Positions 1 through 8,736 of a DNA stretch of 64,000 nt are shown here, piece after piece. The notes below the pieces were generated by a model. That model was not told the DNA's origin and did not search any database. It worked only from the letters and a program-made list of their open reading frames with translations. The DNA comes from an uncultured candidatus Porisulfidus sp. (GTDB lineage: Bacteria > Pseudomonadota > Gammaproteobacteria > Poriferisulfidales > Poriferisulfidaceae): the NCBI GenBank assembly GCA_958431155.1, contig OY288106.1:1323888-1387887 (forward strand), read 5' to 3'. How positions within the stretch are numbered: the stretch's first letter is position 1; every line of letters begins with the position of its first letter. Both the position numbers and the translations under genes were made by a program.

Positions 1-2100
1 GCGACCGAAGTCGACGACGATGACTTGGCTGTAAGCGTAGCGGCGGATTCCGCATCGGTGAATGAGGGCACCGCCGCGCGTTTTACGGTGACAGTGAGCG
101 GTGCCGTGACCACCGAGGAACTGACGGTCGAATTCACGATTTCCGGCACCGCAATCGTCGGCCGTGACTATACGGCGCCGAGTTCGACCATTTTGACCAT
201 CGCAACGGGTTCACCGAGCGGCAGTATTTCGATCGCAACGATCGAGGATTCGATCCTCGATGATGGCGAGACATTGATCGTTACCCTGTCGAGCGTGTCC
301 AATACTGTCGACCAAGTGACCATCGGGACGCCCAACAGCGCGGAGGCGACGATCGGCGACGATAGCACGGTGACGCTGAGCCTCTCCAACGCGACGGTGG
401 ACGAGGGCGAGCCGGCGGAGTTCACGGTCACGATGTCGGGCCGCGTGGCGCGCGAGGTGACGGTCGACTGGGCGACGGCGGACGACACCGCGACGGCGCC
501 CGAGGACTACGCGGCGGCGGCCGGCAGCCTGACCTTCAGACCGGACGAGCCGCTGACCCGGACCCTGACGGTGCAGACCTCGGGCGACGCCCGGGCGGAA
601 GGCGAGGAGACCTTCGTGGTTCGGCTGTCGAACCCGACCGGCCCATCGGGCGTGAGTCTCGATAACGACTTTGAGGGGGCCGGAACGATCCTAGACGACA
701 TCGAGGCCGCGGCGATGGCGCGGCATGAGCGCGTCAACCAGGAAGCACTGCCGCGGGTGACCCAGGCGATGGTCGCCAGCACGCTGTCGGCGATTACCGG
801 GCGCATCGACGCGGCGATCTCGGGTGCCCCGCCAACGACAACGACAAATCTGATGGACTTATCCGACCTCGACCGCCTGCTCCGATCCAGTGGACAGGCG
901 TTGGGAAATGGCACGATGACCCTAGAGCGATTCCTGCACGGCTCATCTTTCGTGCTCCCGCTCGGGGGCACGGAAAATAGACCGGGCCTCGCCGTGTGGG
1001 GCAGTGTTGACTACCGCGAACTTTCGGGCGACGAGGACAGCGGCGTGGACTGGAAGGGCGACGTGCTGAACTTCCATCTTGGCGCCGACACACGGCTGCG
1101 GCCTGATCTGCTGGTCGGTTTCTCCGTGTCTCGCTCGTTCGGCTCTTTCGACTATACCGACCGTACCAATCCGTTGACGATCAGCGGCGACTATGAGACC
1201 CAGATGACCAGCGTGCATCCCTATGTGAACTGGTCGGTGCGGGAGGGGCTCGAGGTGTGGACGATGGTGGGGTACGGCCGAGGCGAAGTCGAGATCAAGG
1301 AAGAGGGCATGGAGACACGTTTAAGCGACACCGAGATGAAGGCGGCGGCGGTGGGCTTGAACCGCGAACTGTTGTCGAAGGACGACCTGGTAGAGGGCGG
1401 CACGACGACGCTGAGGTTGAAGAGCGAAGGCTCGTTCGCCCGGATTAAGCTGGAAGGCAATGATCGCATGAACCCGCTGACCTCCGATATTCAACGGGTG
1501 CGCATGTCGCTCGAAGCGAGCCACGATCGCCGGCTGGCCTCGGGATCGAGTGTGATCCCGTCGCTGGAGGTCGGGCTGCGCTACGACGGCGGTGACGGGG
1601 TGACCGGCGCCGGCGCGGAGCTCGGCGGCACGCTGCGCTACCACGACCCGGCGTTCGGCCTGACCGTGGAAGGCCGCGCCCGCGTGCTGGTAACCCACCG
1701 GGACGACTACGAGGAGTGGGGCGTCGGCGGCCTGGTGCGGGTCGACCCGGGCGGCGACGGTCGGGGTCTGTCGCTGAATGTGACGCCGACCTGGGGCAAG
1801 CTTGAGAGTAAGCATAGCCGACTCTATGATCAGGGCACGGCCGACCTTGAGGCCGACGACAACAAGGCCGCGGTCAGCCTCGACGCCGAAATCGGCTATG
1901 GCTGGGGCACATCTGGCGGCCGCGGTCTGTTCACACCTTATGGCGGCCTGACGCTGTCCGGTGCGGACGAGCAACGCTACCGCCTCGGCGGTCGCTTCGA
2001 GCTTGGACGGTCGTTTGATCTGAGCCTGGAAGGGGAACGCCGCGAGACCGGCACCACGGCAGATCATAGTCTGATGCTGCGCGCACAGTTGCAATTCTGA
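1..2100 (+). CDS. Calx-beta repeat protein with C-terminal outer-membrane beta-barrel (5' end missing)
   Basis: The frame is open at base 1, so the true N-terminus and any export signal lie upstream; 699 codons are visible. Two tandem Calx-beta-like modules (about residues 10-115 and 118-228 of the visible part) open with SVNEG and TVDEGE and close in acidic DD turns. A helical linker follows, then roughly 390 residues of alternating short amphipathic strands ending in Phe, the usual last residue of outer-membrane barrels. Taken together this suggests a surface-exposed adhesin-like protein anchored by a C-terminal barrel, autotransporter-like in shape. The exact barrel family and the ligand are not evident. 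A hairpin terminator follows at once, so it is the last gene of its transcript. Confidence 0.75.
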   Translation, partial: ATEVDDDDLAVSVAADSASVNEGTAARFTVTVSGAVTTEELTVEFTISGTAIVGRDYTAPSSTILTIATGSPSGSISIATIEDSILDDGETLIVTLSSVSNTVDQVTIGTPNSAEATIGDDSTVTLSLSNATVDEGEPAEFTVTMSGRVAREVTVDWATADDTATAPEDYAAAAGSLTFRPDEPLTRTLTVQTSGDARAEGEETFVVRLSNPTGPSGVSLDNDFEGAGTILDDIEAAAMARHERVNQEALPRVTQAMVASTLSAITGRIDAAISGAPPTTTTNLMDLSDLDRLLRSSGQALGNGTMTLERFLHGSSFVLPLGGTENRPGLAVWGSVDYRELSGDEDSGVDWKGDVLNFHLGADTRLRPDLLVGFSVSRSFGSFDYTDRTNPLTISGDYETQMTSVHPYVNWSVREGLEVWTMVGYGRGEVEIKEEGMETRLSDTEMKAAAVGLNRELLSKDDLVEGGTTTLRLKSEGSFARIKLEGNDRMNPLTSDIQRVRMSLEASHDRRLASGSSVIPSLEVGLRYDGGDGVTGAGAELGGTLRYHDPAFGLTVEGRARVLVTHRDDYEEWGVGGLVRVDPGGDGRGLSLNVTPTWGKLESKHSRLYDQGTADLEADDNKAAVSLDAEIGYGWGTSGGRGLFTPYGGLTLSGADEQRYRLGGRFELGRSFDLSLEGERRETGTTADHSLMLRAQLQF

Positions 2101-2107
2101 GTGTGGG

Positions 2108-2141
2108 CCCGCCGGCCGGTGGATGCTGTCGGCGGGGTTTT
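2108..2141 (+). terminator. Rho-independent terminator after the surface-protein gene
   Basis: Perfect 7-bp arms CCCGCCG (2108-2114) and CGGCGGG (2130-2136) are followed by GTTTT. It lies 7 bases after the stop of the Calx-beta gene. The remaining 246 bases up to the next gene (2142-2387) contain no supported gene. Confidence 0.7.
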
Positions 2142-2387
2142 CGGTCCAACAACTGCGCGGCGTTGGACGCCGTGGCGACATTGATATAGCTCTCGCCGCT
2201 CAATACCTCGGCCACCGAGGCCACTTCTCACGGCGGGTGCAGAAACATCAGTAACTCGCAAAGCTTATTGATAGCTTCCATTCGGGCACCTTCCAGCAGC
2301 GATCACGCAAGGCCCCTATCCTGACCCTGTTCTACACTAAACCCGGAAACGCCGAAAATTCTTGGTCTTTTCTTTACCATACGCCTT

Positions 2388-2807
2388 ATGGCTTCTTCTC
2401 CCACCTTGCACGATATAGAGATCCTGGCCAACCGGGCATTTGCTGAAATCCCGGATGAACTGGCGCACCATGCTGCTGCTGTCGCCATCCATGTATGCGA
2501 CTTCCCCGACGAGGAGACGTGCCGGGAAATGAATCTCGACAGTCCGTTCGATCTGCTGGGGCTTTACCACGGCGTCAGTCTGGATCAAAAGTCGGTGGAT
2601 GACTTGCCGCAGGACCTGGATCACGTCTACCTGTACCGGCGCCCGATACTGGAATATTGGAAGGAGGAGGGCGGCGATCTGGCAGACATCGTCCGCCAGA
2701 TACTGCTGCACGAGATCGGTCATCACTTCGGCTTCTCGGATACGGACATGGATCGCATCTGCGCACAGGCGCGCCAAGAAGAAGGCGGAACGAAGACAAT
2801 GGATTGA
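2388..2807 (+). CDS. Small zincin-like metallopeptidase family protein
   Basis: 139 aa, soluble, no signal peptide. The family (single-domain minimal zincins, Pfam PF06262/COG3824 type) is recognised by an HExxHxxGxxD-like zinc site near the C-terminus; here it reads HEIGHHFGFSD at about residues 109-119, with both His, the catalytic Glu and the downstream third ligand region present. An acidic N-terminal half, including a run resembling DLLGLYHGV, matches the conserved core. Substrates of this family are unknown. ATG start; no clear Shine-Dalgarno. It is followed by an inverted repeat and then TRAP transporter genes, to which no functional link is evident. Confidence 0.8.
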   Translation: MASSPTLHDIEILANRAFAEIPDELAHHAAAVAIHVCDFPDEETCREMNLDSPFDLLGLYHGVSLDQKSVDDLPQDLDHVYLYRRPILEYWKEEGGDLADIVRQILLHEIGHHFGFSDTDMDRICAQARQEEGGTKTMD

Positions 2808-2852
2808 ACGCTGGGCCTTCGACGCTGAGTCGCCGGGTATTCCAGAACAAGG

Positions 2853-2880
2853 CGGGTTTGTCTTCGCGAAACCCGTCTTC
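2853..2880 (+). terminator. Probable hairpin terminator or attenuator
   Basis: Perfect inverted repeat CGGGTTT (2853-2859) / AAACCCG (2869-2875) with a 9-base loop, followed by the pyrimidine-rich TCTTC. It separates the zincin gene from dctQ. The missing U-tract makes it weaker than a textbook terminator. Confidence 0.4.
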
Positions 2881-2925
2881 CCGGGTCGATGCTGTAGGAT
2901 AAAGTCTTCGTTCTCGACCACCCCG

Positions 2926-3441
2926 ATGTCCGATTTTCTTGCTGCCGTCGACCGGGCGCTGAGCGTGCTATGCGCTTACGTGGGAAGAGCCGTGGCCTGG
3001 CTGACACTGGCCATGGTGCTCCTGACCGCCACCGTGGTGGTCTTGCGCTACGGGTTCGGGTTCGGGCGGATATACCTGCAGGAAATCATCACGTATCTGC
3101 ATGCCACCGTGTTCATGCTGGCCGCAGCCTGGACCCTGCGTCTTGACGGGCATGTGCGCATGGATGTGCTGTACCGTTCCCTGAAGCCGCGTGCCCAAGC
3201 CTGGGTGGACCTGATCGGCTCGGTGTTCCTGCTGCTGCCGACCGCAGGCCTGCTGTTCTGGCTGTCGTATGACTACGCGGAAAAAGCCTGGTTGTTGCGC
3301 GAGGCGTCGCGCGAAACGGACGGATTGCCGTTCCTGTATCTGCTGAAGGCCGTCATTCCGACCGCATCGGGACTGCTGATCCTGCAAGGACTGGCGGATA
3401 TCATTCGGCGTGCCGGGCAATTGGCGAGGTCTAGGGAATGA
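2926..3441 (+). CDS. dctQ: TRAP transporter small permease subunit (DctQ family)
   Basis: 171 aa, four predicted membrane segments (about residues 17-42, 50-70, 90-112, 130-155), the DctQ pattern. In TRAP systems this subunit pairs with DctM in the inner membrane to import organic acids using an ion gradient and a periplasmic binding protein. The frame is open far upstream, but the ATG at 2926 gives the normal family length and a short cytoplasmic start, so it is preferred. The stop overlaps the dctM start (ATGA), implying translational coupling. The cognate binding protein is probably the convergent gene at 5442-6515. Confidence 0.85.
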   Translation: MSDFLAAVDRALSVLCAYVGRAVAWLTLAMVLLTATVVVLRYGFGFGRIYLQEIITYLHATVFMLAAAWTLRLDGHVRMDVLYRSLKPRAQAWVDLIGSVFLLLPTAGLLFWLSYDYAEKAWLLREASRETDGLPFLYLLKAVIPTASGLLILQGLADIIRRAGQLARSRE

Positions 3442-4811
3442 GCTGGGCGCTGGCGCTGTTTGGGTTGGTCGTGCTGGCATTGATCGCCGGCTATCCGGTC
3501 GCATTCACGCTGGCCGGGGTCTCTCTGCTGGTCGCGGCAGTGGCCACGGCATCGGGGGTCTTTGATCCGGCCCTGCTGCTGACACTGCCGTCCAGAGTCT
3601 TCGGCATCATGAGCAACGACATACTCATCGCCGCCCCGCTGTTCATTTTCATGGGGGTGACCCTGCAGCGCTCGAAGGTCGCCGAAGACCTTCTGGACGC
3701 GATGAGCCGCATGTGCGGAACCTTGCCCGGCGGACTCGGCCTTTCGGTCATGGTGGTCGGCGTCCTGCTGGCGGCAAGTACCGGCATCGTCGGCGCAACC
3801 GTGGTAACGCTGGGTCTGCTGGCCCTGCCCAGCATGCTGCAGCGCGGCTACGACCCGCCGATCGCCTGCGGCGCCATTTGCGCGTCCGGCACCCTCGGGC
3901 AAATCATTCCACCCTCGATCGTCCTGGTGCTGCTGGGCGACGTAATGTCCTCCGCGTTCCAGAAAGCCCAATTGGAAATGGGTATTTTCTCTCCGCAGAC
4001 CGTTTCGGTCGCGGATTTGTTTGCAGGATCCATTTTCCCCGGGCTGATGCTGGTGGGACTGTACGTGAGCTACCTGCTGTTCACCGCCTGGCGTAGCCCT
4101 GAGCGTCTGCCTTCGAACCCGCCGGACTCCGAAGTGCCCGAACTTGCGACGCGGGAAGTGCTGGGGGCGCTGGTTGCCCCGCTCAGCTTGATCGTCACTG
4201 TGCTGGGAGCCATCCTGGGTGGATTTGCCACACCGACGGAGGCGGCCTCACTGGGCGCGGTCGGCAGTCTCCTGCTTGCGCGCCGCGAAGGGCCCGTGAC
4301 TCCGGACATGTTGCGCGCCATCACGCAAGACACCGCGCGCATCTCCAGCATGGTGTTCTTGGTGCTGATCGGGGCTTCCATCTTCTCGCTGGTGTTCCGC
4401 GGCTTCGGCGGCGACGATCTGGTGCACGAGTGGCTGGCAAACCTGCCCGGCGGCGTGATCGGGGCCGTGGTAGCGGTTATGCTGCTGATGTTCCTGCTCG
4501 GCTTCGTGCTGGACTTCATAGAGATTACCTACGTGGTAGTGCCTCTGGTCGGGCCCGTGTTGCTGATGATGGGACTGGATCCGATCTGGCTCGGTGTGAT
4601 GATCGCGATCAACCTGCAGACCTCGTTCCTGACCCCGCCGTTCGGTTTTGCCTTGTTTTATTTACGCGGCGTCGCCCCCGACACCGTAGCCACAGTGCAG
4701 ATCTACCGCGGGGTGGCGCCGTTCATCGCCCTGCAAGTGCTGATGCTGGCCATCCTCGCCCTATGGCCAGAACTGGCCACTTGGTTGCCACAAGCGATAT
4801 TTGGCTATTGA
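3438..4811 (+). CDS. dctM: TRAP transporter large permease subunit (DctM family)
   Basis: 457 aa, about 12-13 hydrophobic segments, the usual DctM size. Family signatures seen include the conserved GxxxxPS-type turn at GQIIPPSIVLVLLGD and the late segment with NLQTSFLTPPFGFALFYLRG, typical of the ion-coupled TRAP translocator. It starts in the ATGA overlap with dctQ. The protein catalyses ion-driven uptake of the substrate delivered by the DctP subunit; given the TakP-like binding protein nearby, 2-oxo acids or related carboxylates are a reasonable guess. It ends 16 bases from the convergent membrane-protein gene at 4828. Confidence 0.92.
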   Translation: MSWALALFGLVVLALIAGYPVAFTLAGVSLLVAAVATASGVFDPALLLTLPSRVFGIMSNDILIAAPLFIFMGVTLQRSKVAEDLLDAMSRMCGTLPGGLGLSVMVVGVLLAASTGIVGATVVTLGLLALPSMLQRGYDPPIACGAICASGTLGQIIPPSIVLVLLGDVMSSAFQKAQLEMGIFSPQTVSVADLFAGSIFPGLMLVGLYVSYLLFTAWRSPERLPSNPPDSEVPELATREVLGALVAPLSLIVTVLGAILGGFATPTEAASLGAVGSLLLARREGPVTPDMLRAITQDTARISSMVFLVLIGASIFSLVFRGFGGDDLVHEWLANLPGGVIGAVVAVMLLMFLLGFVLDFIEITYVVVPLVGPVLLMMGLDPIWLGVMIAINLQTSFLTPPFGFALFYLRGVAPDTVATVQIYRGVAPFIALQVLMLAILALWPELATWLPQAIFGY

Positions 4812-4827
4812 GAAAAGCTTTCTGAAA

Positions 4828-5403
4828 TCAGTACGGCGTTTCCAGAACCATCTGCATGGTCTGCAGGCCGGTAATCACCAGCGCGGCGTAAATCGTGCCG
4901 ACGCCCACGATGATTATGCGTTTCTTCCGGAGCATGTCCTCGCTAAGCACCGGACCAGCGATCATCCAGATCGCAGCGCCCAGATTGGCGCCAAAGAAGC
5001 CGTAATAGGTGGCGAGTTCATCGAATGCGGCCTGTTCGGCGAAGACTATGGAGGTGCCCCAAACGGCCAGAGCCGCCCCGATATAGGTTCCAATCCGGAT
5101 GAGAGTCCCGGAAATCATCCCGGTTGGCTGCAGCAACACCAGCAGGCCGTAAGCCGCGATCACCCACCACCAGATCAGGTTGCTGGCATGAGGTGCGTAT
5201 TCGGGATTCTTGAACATCGAAACAGCAACGATTGCATATGCGAATCCGATGAACATGATCGCTAAGCGGAAGATCCAGGGGTCGGTCCCGCGCATGCGTA
5301 CCATGGAAATGGCCATCCACAGCGCGGCTGCGAAATTGAGCAGGCACGCCACGTAGTAGAGAGCGAGAATCGGGAAGGTCGGATTCGCGAGAAATTGGTT
5401 CAT
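4828..5403 (-). CDS. Unknown integral membrane protein, about six TM segments
   Basis: 191 aa from the ATG at 5403 (a TTG 12 bases upstream is also in frame). Hydrophobic stretches at roughly residues 10-33, 40-62, 78-98, 105-126, 132-155 and 163-183 suggest six membrane helices with short loops, including a WWW cluster before the third helix. I do not recognise the family. It lies 38 bases downstream of the TRAP binding-protein gene on the same strand, so the two are probably cotranscribed, and it is convergent with dctM. A role as an accessory membrane component of this transporter is possible but only by position. Confidence 0.65.
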   Translation of the reverse strand: MNQFLANPTFPILALYYVACLLNFAAALWMAISMVRMRGTDPWIFRLAIMFIGFAYAIVAVSMFKNPEYAPHASNLIWWWVIAAYGLLVLLQPTGMISGTLIRIGTYIGAALAVWGTSIVFAEQAAFDELATYYGFFGANLGAAIWMIAGPVLSEDMLRKKRIIIVGVGTIYAALVITGLQTMQMVLETPY

Positions 5404-5441
5404 GCCGGATTCCAATCAGGGGCCCTGGTCGGCCCCGTATT

Positions 5442-6515
5442 CTACACCACTCGTGTGTCCAGATACGCTTGCTCGGAGATGGCCGTCCAGTCCCGCACTC
5501 GTGCATAGAACGCCTGGTAACTGTCGTAGACCTGCCGGGCAAAAGCGTCGGTTTCAGCCACTTCCGCGATCACTGCCTCGGCATGTCCCCGCAACGCGCT
5601 TAATACTTCCGAAGGGAATTGCCGAAGTTCCACTTCGTATTTTTCGACCAGCACTTTCAGCGCATCGTTGTTGTGTGCAGTGTAGTCGGCCATCATGTCT
5701 TCGTTGGTGGCCCGAGCGGCATTTTGCACGATGGCTTGAAGATCCTTCGGCAATGCTTCGAACGCCGGACGATGAACCAGGCACTCCAACGTGGTTCCGG
5801 GTTCGTGCCAGCCGGGATAGTAGTAGTACTTCGCCGCGCGGTGCAGGCCGAACGCCAGATCGTTCCACGGGCCGACCCATTCAGTCGCGTCGATCGCCCC
5901 GGTCTGCAGCGATACCAGCAATTCCTTTCCGCTGAGGTTTACCGGGGTGCCGCCGATCCGGCGCAATACCTCGCCGCCCAACCCCGGAATACGCATGCGC
6001 AGGCCTTGGAGATCCTCGATCCCGTTAATTTCGTGTTTGAACCAACCGCCCATCTGAACCATGGTGTTCCCTGCGGCCAGTGGGACGATGCCAAACGGAG
6101 CGTACGCCTCCTCCCACAACTCCATGCCACCTCCCTTGAGCAACCAGCCGTTCATCTCGTTGGCCGTCATGCCGAACGGCATGGTAGAGAAAAACTGGAA
6201 CGCCGGATTTTTGCCTTTCCAGTAGTAGGCTGCGCCATGGCCCATCTGCGCCGCGCCCTGGCTGACCGCATCGAACACTTCGAACGCCGGTACCAGTTCG
6301 CCTGCACCATACACCCGCACTTGCAAGCGCCCGCCGGACATCTCGCCGATCGATTCCGCCAGAAATTCCGCGCCGGTGCCAAGCCCAGGAAAATTCTTCG
6401 GCCAGGTGGTCACCATTTTCCAGCGCAGAGGCTCGTCGGCACTCGCCTGCCGGGCCAGTCCGAGGCCAGCCGTAGCGGCGGCGGCGCCTGCCCCCAGGAA
6501 TTCTCGTCGTTTCAT
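5442..6515 (-). CDS. dctP: TRAP transporter substrate-binding protein, TakP-like (DctP family)
   Basis: 357 aa. The start at 6515 is chosen because it is preceded by GAGGAGG at good spacing and gives an N-terminus MKRREFLGAGAAAATAGLGL, a twin-arginine-style or Sec signal peptide. The mature part has the DctP fold signatures: WKMVTTWPKNFPGLGTGAE near the start, GHGAAYYWKGK around residue 90, and MRIPGLGGEVLRRIGG with the substrate-contacting Arg region around residue 160. The wording is closest to TakP, the 2-oxo-acid binder described in Rhodobacter; other members bind lactate or amino-acid-derived acids, so the ligand is inferred. It should work with DctQ/DctM at 2926-4811, although it is transcribed towards them. 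Confidence 0.9.
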   Translation of the reverse strand: MKRREFLGAGAAAATAGLGLARQASADEPLRWKMVTTWPKNFPGLGTGAEFLAESIGEMSGGRLQVRVYGAGELVPAFEVFDAVSQGAAQMGHGAAYYWKGKNPAFQFFSTMPFGMTANEMNGWLLKGGGMELWEEAYAPFGIVPLAAGNTMVQMGGWFKHEINGIEDLQGLRMRIPGLGGEVLRRIGGTPVNLSGKELLVSLQTGAIDATEWVGPWNDLAFGLHRAAKYYYYPGWHEPGTTLECLVHRPAFEALPKDLQAIVQNAARATNEDMMADYTAHNNDALKVLVEKYEVELRQFPSEVLSALRGHAEAVIAEVAETDAFARQVYDSYQAFYARVRDWTAISEQAYLDTRVV

Positions 6516-6546
6516 TGCAGCCCTCCTCGAGCGCAGAATCCGCCGT

Positions 6547-8736
6547 TCATCGGCATTCCAGCTTTGCGTAGTCGTACATAAACCACTTGACGCCCGCGTC
6601 CATATCATCAAAGCGGACCTGAACGCGTAACTGTGGCGGCCGGCCCTCGTATTCTACGATGATCCCGGAGCCGAATTTCGGATGTACCACCGCTGTGCCC
6701 GGGCCCGGCACGTCCAAGTCGGCCGCAGGGACCGGACGGGCAGCCCCGGCCCCGTACCTTGCCAAAAACGCAGAAGCGGGCGGGATGAAATCTTTCGGCA
6801 CCTCGGTCTCGGTGTATTCGTCCGGCAATTCATGCAGGAAACGCGACGGGACCAGGCCCGAGGACATGCGCCCGAAGATCAACCGCTCGTAGGCATGCGT
6901 TAGAACCAACTGCTGCCGGGCACGTGTCATGCCGACGTAGCACAGCCGGCGCTCCTCTTCGAGCGGCGAATCCTCCCGCGTCATCGGCAAAACACCGTCC
7001 TCCAGCCCAACGATGAACACCACGGGAAACTCCAAGCCCTTGGCCATGTGCAGGGTCATCAATTGGACCGCGTCCCCGGATGCCCCTTCACCCCGCTCGC
7101 CGGCCTGCAACGCGGTACTGTCAAGAAAAGCCTCGGTCAGGCCGGGACCATCGTCTTCGTCAGGCTCCCAGGCATCCTCGAACGCCGCGGCCGAATTCAC
7201 CAGTTCCCCCAAGTTCTCGCTGCGCACCTCCTCCAGTTCCCGGTCGTTCTCCTGGTACATTGCCAGTAATCCGGACTTGTCCAGGATGCGTCGGAGAGCC
7301 TCGGCCAACCCGCACCCCTGGGTTTCCTCGCGCAAGGCCGCCATGCATTCCTCGAATTCTGCCAGTGCGCGGCCCGCACGTGAGGTGGGCTGGCTCTTGA
7401 CCTGCTCCTGCGCCACTGCAAACAATGATCCATCGGCGGCAGAAGCAGCGGTGCGGACCGCCTCGACTGTCCCCGCGCCGATGCCCCGGGGAGGAACGTT
7501 GCACACCCGCTGCCAGGCGACATCGTCGTTCGGATTCAGGCACAGCCGCAGATACGCCAAGGTGTCCTTCACTTCACGTCGCTCAAAGAATCGGATTCCC
7601 CCGTACACCCGGTAGGGAATTTGCCGGTTGTTCAGGTTTGTCTCGAAAGGCTGCGACTGCCGGTTCGTTCGGTAGAGCACGGCGCATTCGTCCCATCGCC
7701 CCCCCGCCCTCACCCATTGTTCAATCTTTCCAACGACATAGGTCGCTTCCGCCCCACCGGTCGGCGCGCTGAACACGGTGATCGGATCCCTTTCGGGTCG
7801 GTCGGTCCACAACCGCTTCTGTAAGCGGTCGTCGTTGTTCCCGATCAATGCATTGGCCGCTTCCAGCACCGGGGTGATGGAGCGATAGTTCTGCTCCAGC
7901 GGCCAGACCTGGACATTCTTGTGGTTCTTCTGGAAGTCGAGGATATGCCTCGGACGCGCCCCCCGCCAACCGTAGATTGACTGGTCGTCATCGCCGACCA
8001 CGAACAGCGGGCGTTCATCGCCCGCCAACAACTTCAGCCAGGCATTCTGCAGGTCGTCCACATCCTGGAATTCATCCACCAACAGATGGCGGAACCGCAA
8101 CTGATAGTGTTGTTGCACAGCGGAATGATCGCGCAGCAACTCGACGCATCGCAACAGCAATTCGTCGAAATCCACCAAGCCACTCTGGTCGCAGCGTCTC
8201 TCGTACCGCTCCATCACCTGAAGGCGGACCTCTTCCCGTTTGTTTTCAGGTTCGATGTGGCGAGCACGCAGGCCTTCCCCTTTTTTCAGACTGATCCAGC
8301 GGGCAGCGTCGGCAACATCGCGTGCCTTGCGCGGCTGGTCAAGGTCCCGCAGGATCTGGCGGATCAAGGTTTTCTGGTCTTCGCGGTCCAGAATCTGGAA
8401 GTTTCCGGGCAGTCCGGCCTCCTCGTGGAAGCGCAGCAGCATCCGGCGGGCCAGTGCATGAAAGGTTCCGACCCACAGGCCGCCCGCAGGTTGCCCCCGC
8501 AGCCGCTCGATGCGTCCCCGCATCTCGGCCGCCGCCTTGTTCGTGAACGTAACCGTCAGGATTTCCTTTGGCTGGATGTCCTGTGTCTTCACCAGCCAAG
8601 CGAAACGGTGGGTTAGCACCCGGGTCTTGCCGGAGCCGGCACCTGCCAGCACCAAAGTGCAATGGTCCGGATCCGATGTAACTGCGTTGCGTTGCGCCTC
8701 GTTCAGGACATCCAGGACCGGATCCGCCGGGGTCAT
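6547..8736 (-). CDS. uvrD: DNA helicase II, UvrD
   Basis: 729 aa (E. coli UvrD 720). Superfamily 1A 3'-5' helicase: Walker A AGAGSGKT near residue 30, the DEFQDVD Walker B region, [13 protein letters not shown], a QNYRS motif, and [16 protein letters not shown] of motif V. The C-terminal [16 protein letters not shown] is the Tudor-like module found in UvrD/PcrA. It acts in nucleotide excision repair, mismatch repair and clearing of RecA or RNA polymerase. The frame runs upstream into ubiB, but the ATG at 8736 forms a 4-base ATGA overlap with ubiB and gives the family-normal N-terminus. Last gene of the ubiJ-ubiB-uvrD unit. Confidence 0.95.
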   Translation of the reverse strand: MTPADPVLDVLNEAQRNAVTSDPDHCTLVLAGAGSGKTRVLTHRFAWLVKTQDIQPKEILTVTFTNKAAAEMRGRIERLRGQPAGGLWVGTFHALARRMLLRFHEEAGLPGNFQILDREDQKTLIRQILRDLDQPRKARDVADAARWISLKKGEGLRARHIEPENKREEVRLQVMERYERRCDQSGLVDFDELLLRCVELLRDHSAVQQHYQLRFRHLLVDEFQDVDDLQNAWLKLLAGDERPLFVVGDDDQSIYGWRGARPRHILDFQKNHKNVQVWPLEQNYRSITPVLEAANALIGNNDDRLQKRLWTDRPERDPITVFSAPTGGAEATYVVGKIEQWVRAGGRWDECAVLYRTNRQSQPFETNLNNRQIPYRVYGGIRFFERREVKDTLAYLRLCLNPNDDVAWQRVCNVPPRGIGAGTVEAVRTAASAADGSLFAVAQEQVKSQPTSRAGRALAEFEECMAALREETQGCGLAEALRRILDKSGLLAMYQENDRELEEVRSENLGELVNSAAAFEDAWEPDEDDGPGLTEAFLDSTALQAGERGEGASGDAVQLMTLHMAKGLEFPVVFIVGLEDGVLPMTREDSPLEEERRLCYVGMTRARQQLVLTHAYERLIFGRMSSGLVPSRFLHELPDEYTETEVPKDFIPPASAFLARYGAGAARPVPAADLDVPGPGTAVVHPKFGSGIIVEYEGRPPQLRVQVRFDDMDAGVKWFMYDYAKLECR

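Noticed and set aside
2142-2387. Possible gene remnant on the minus strand between the surface protein and the zincin
   Set aside because: A stretch reading VAEVLSGESYINVATASN looks protein-like, but it is short, lacks a start with ribosome site and I cannot match it to a family.
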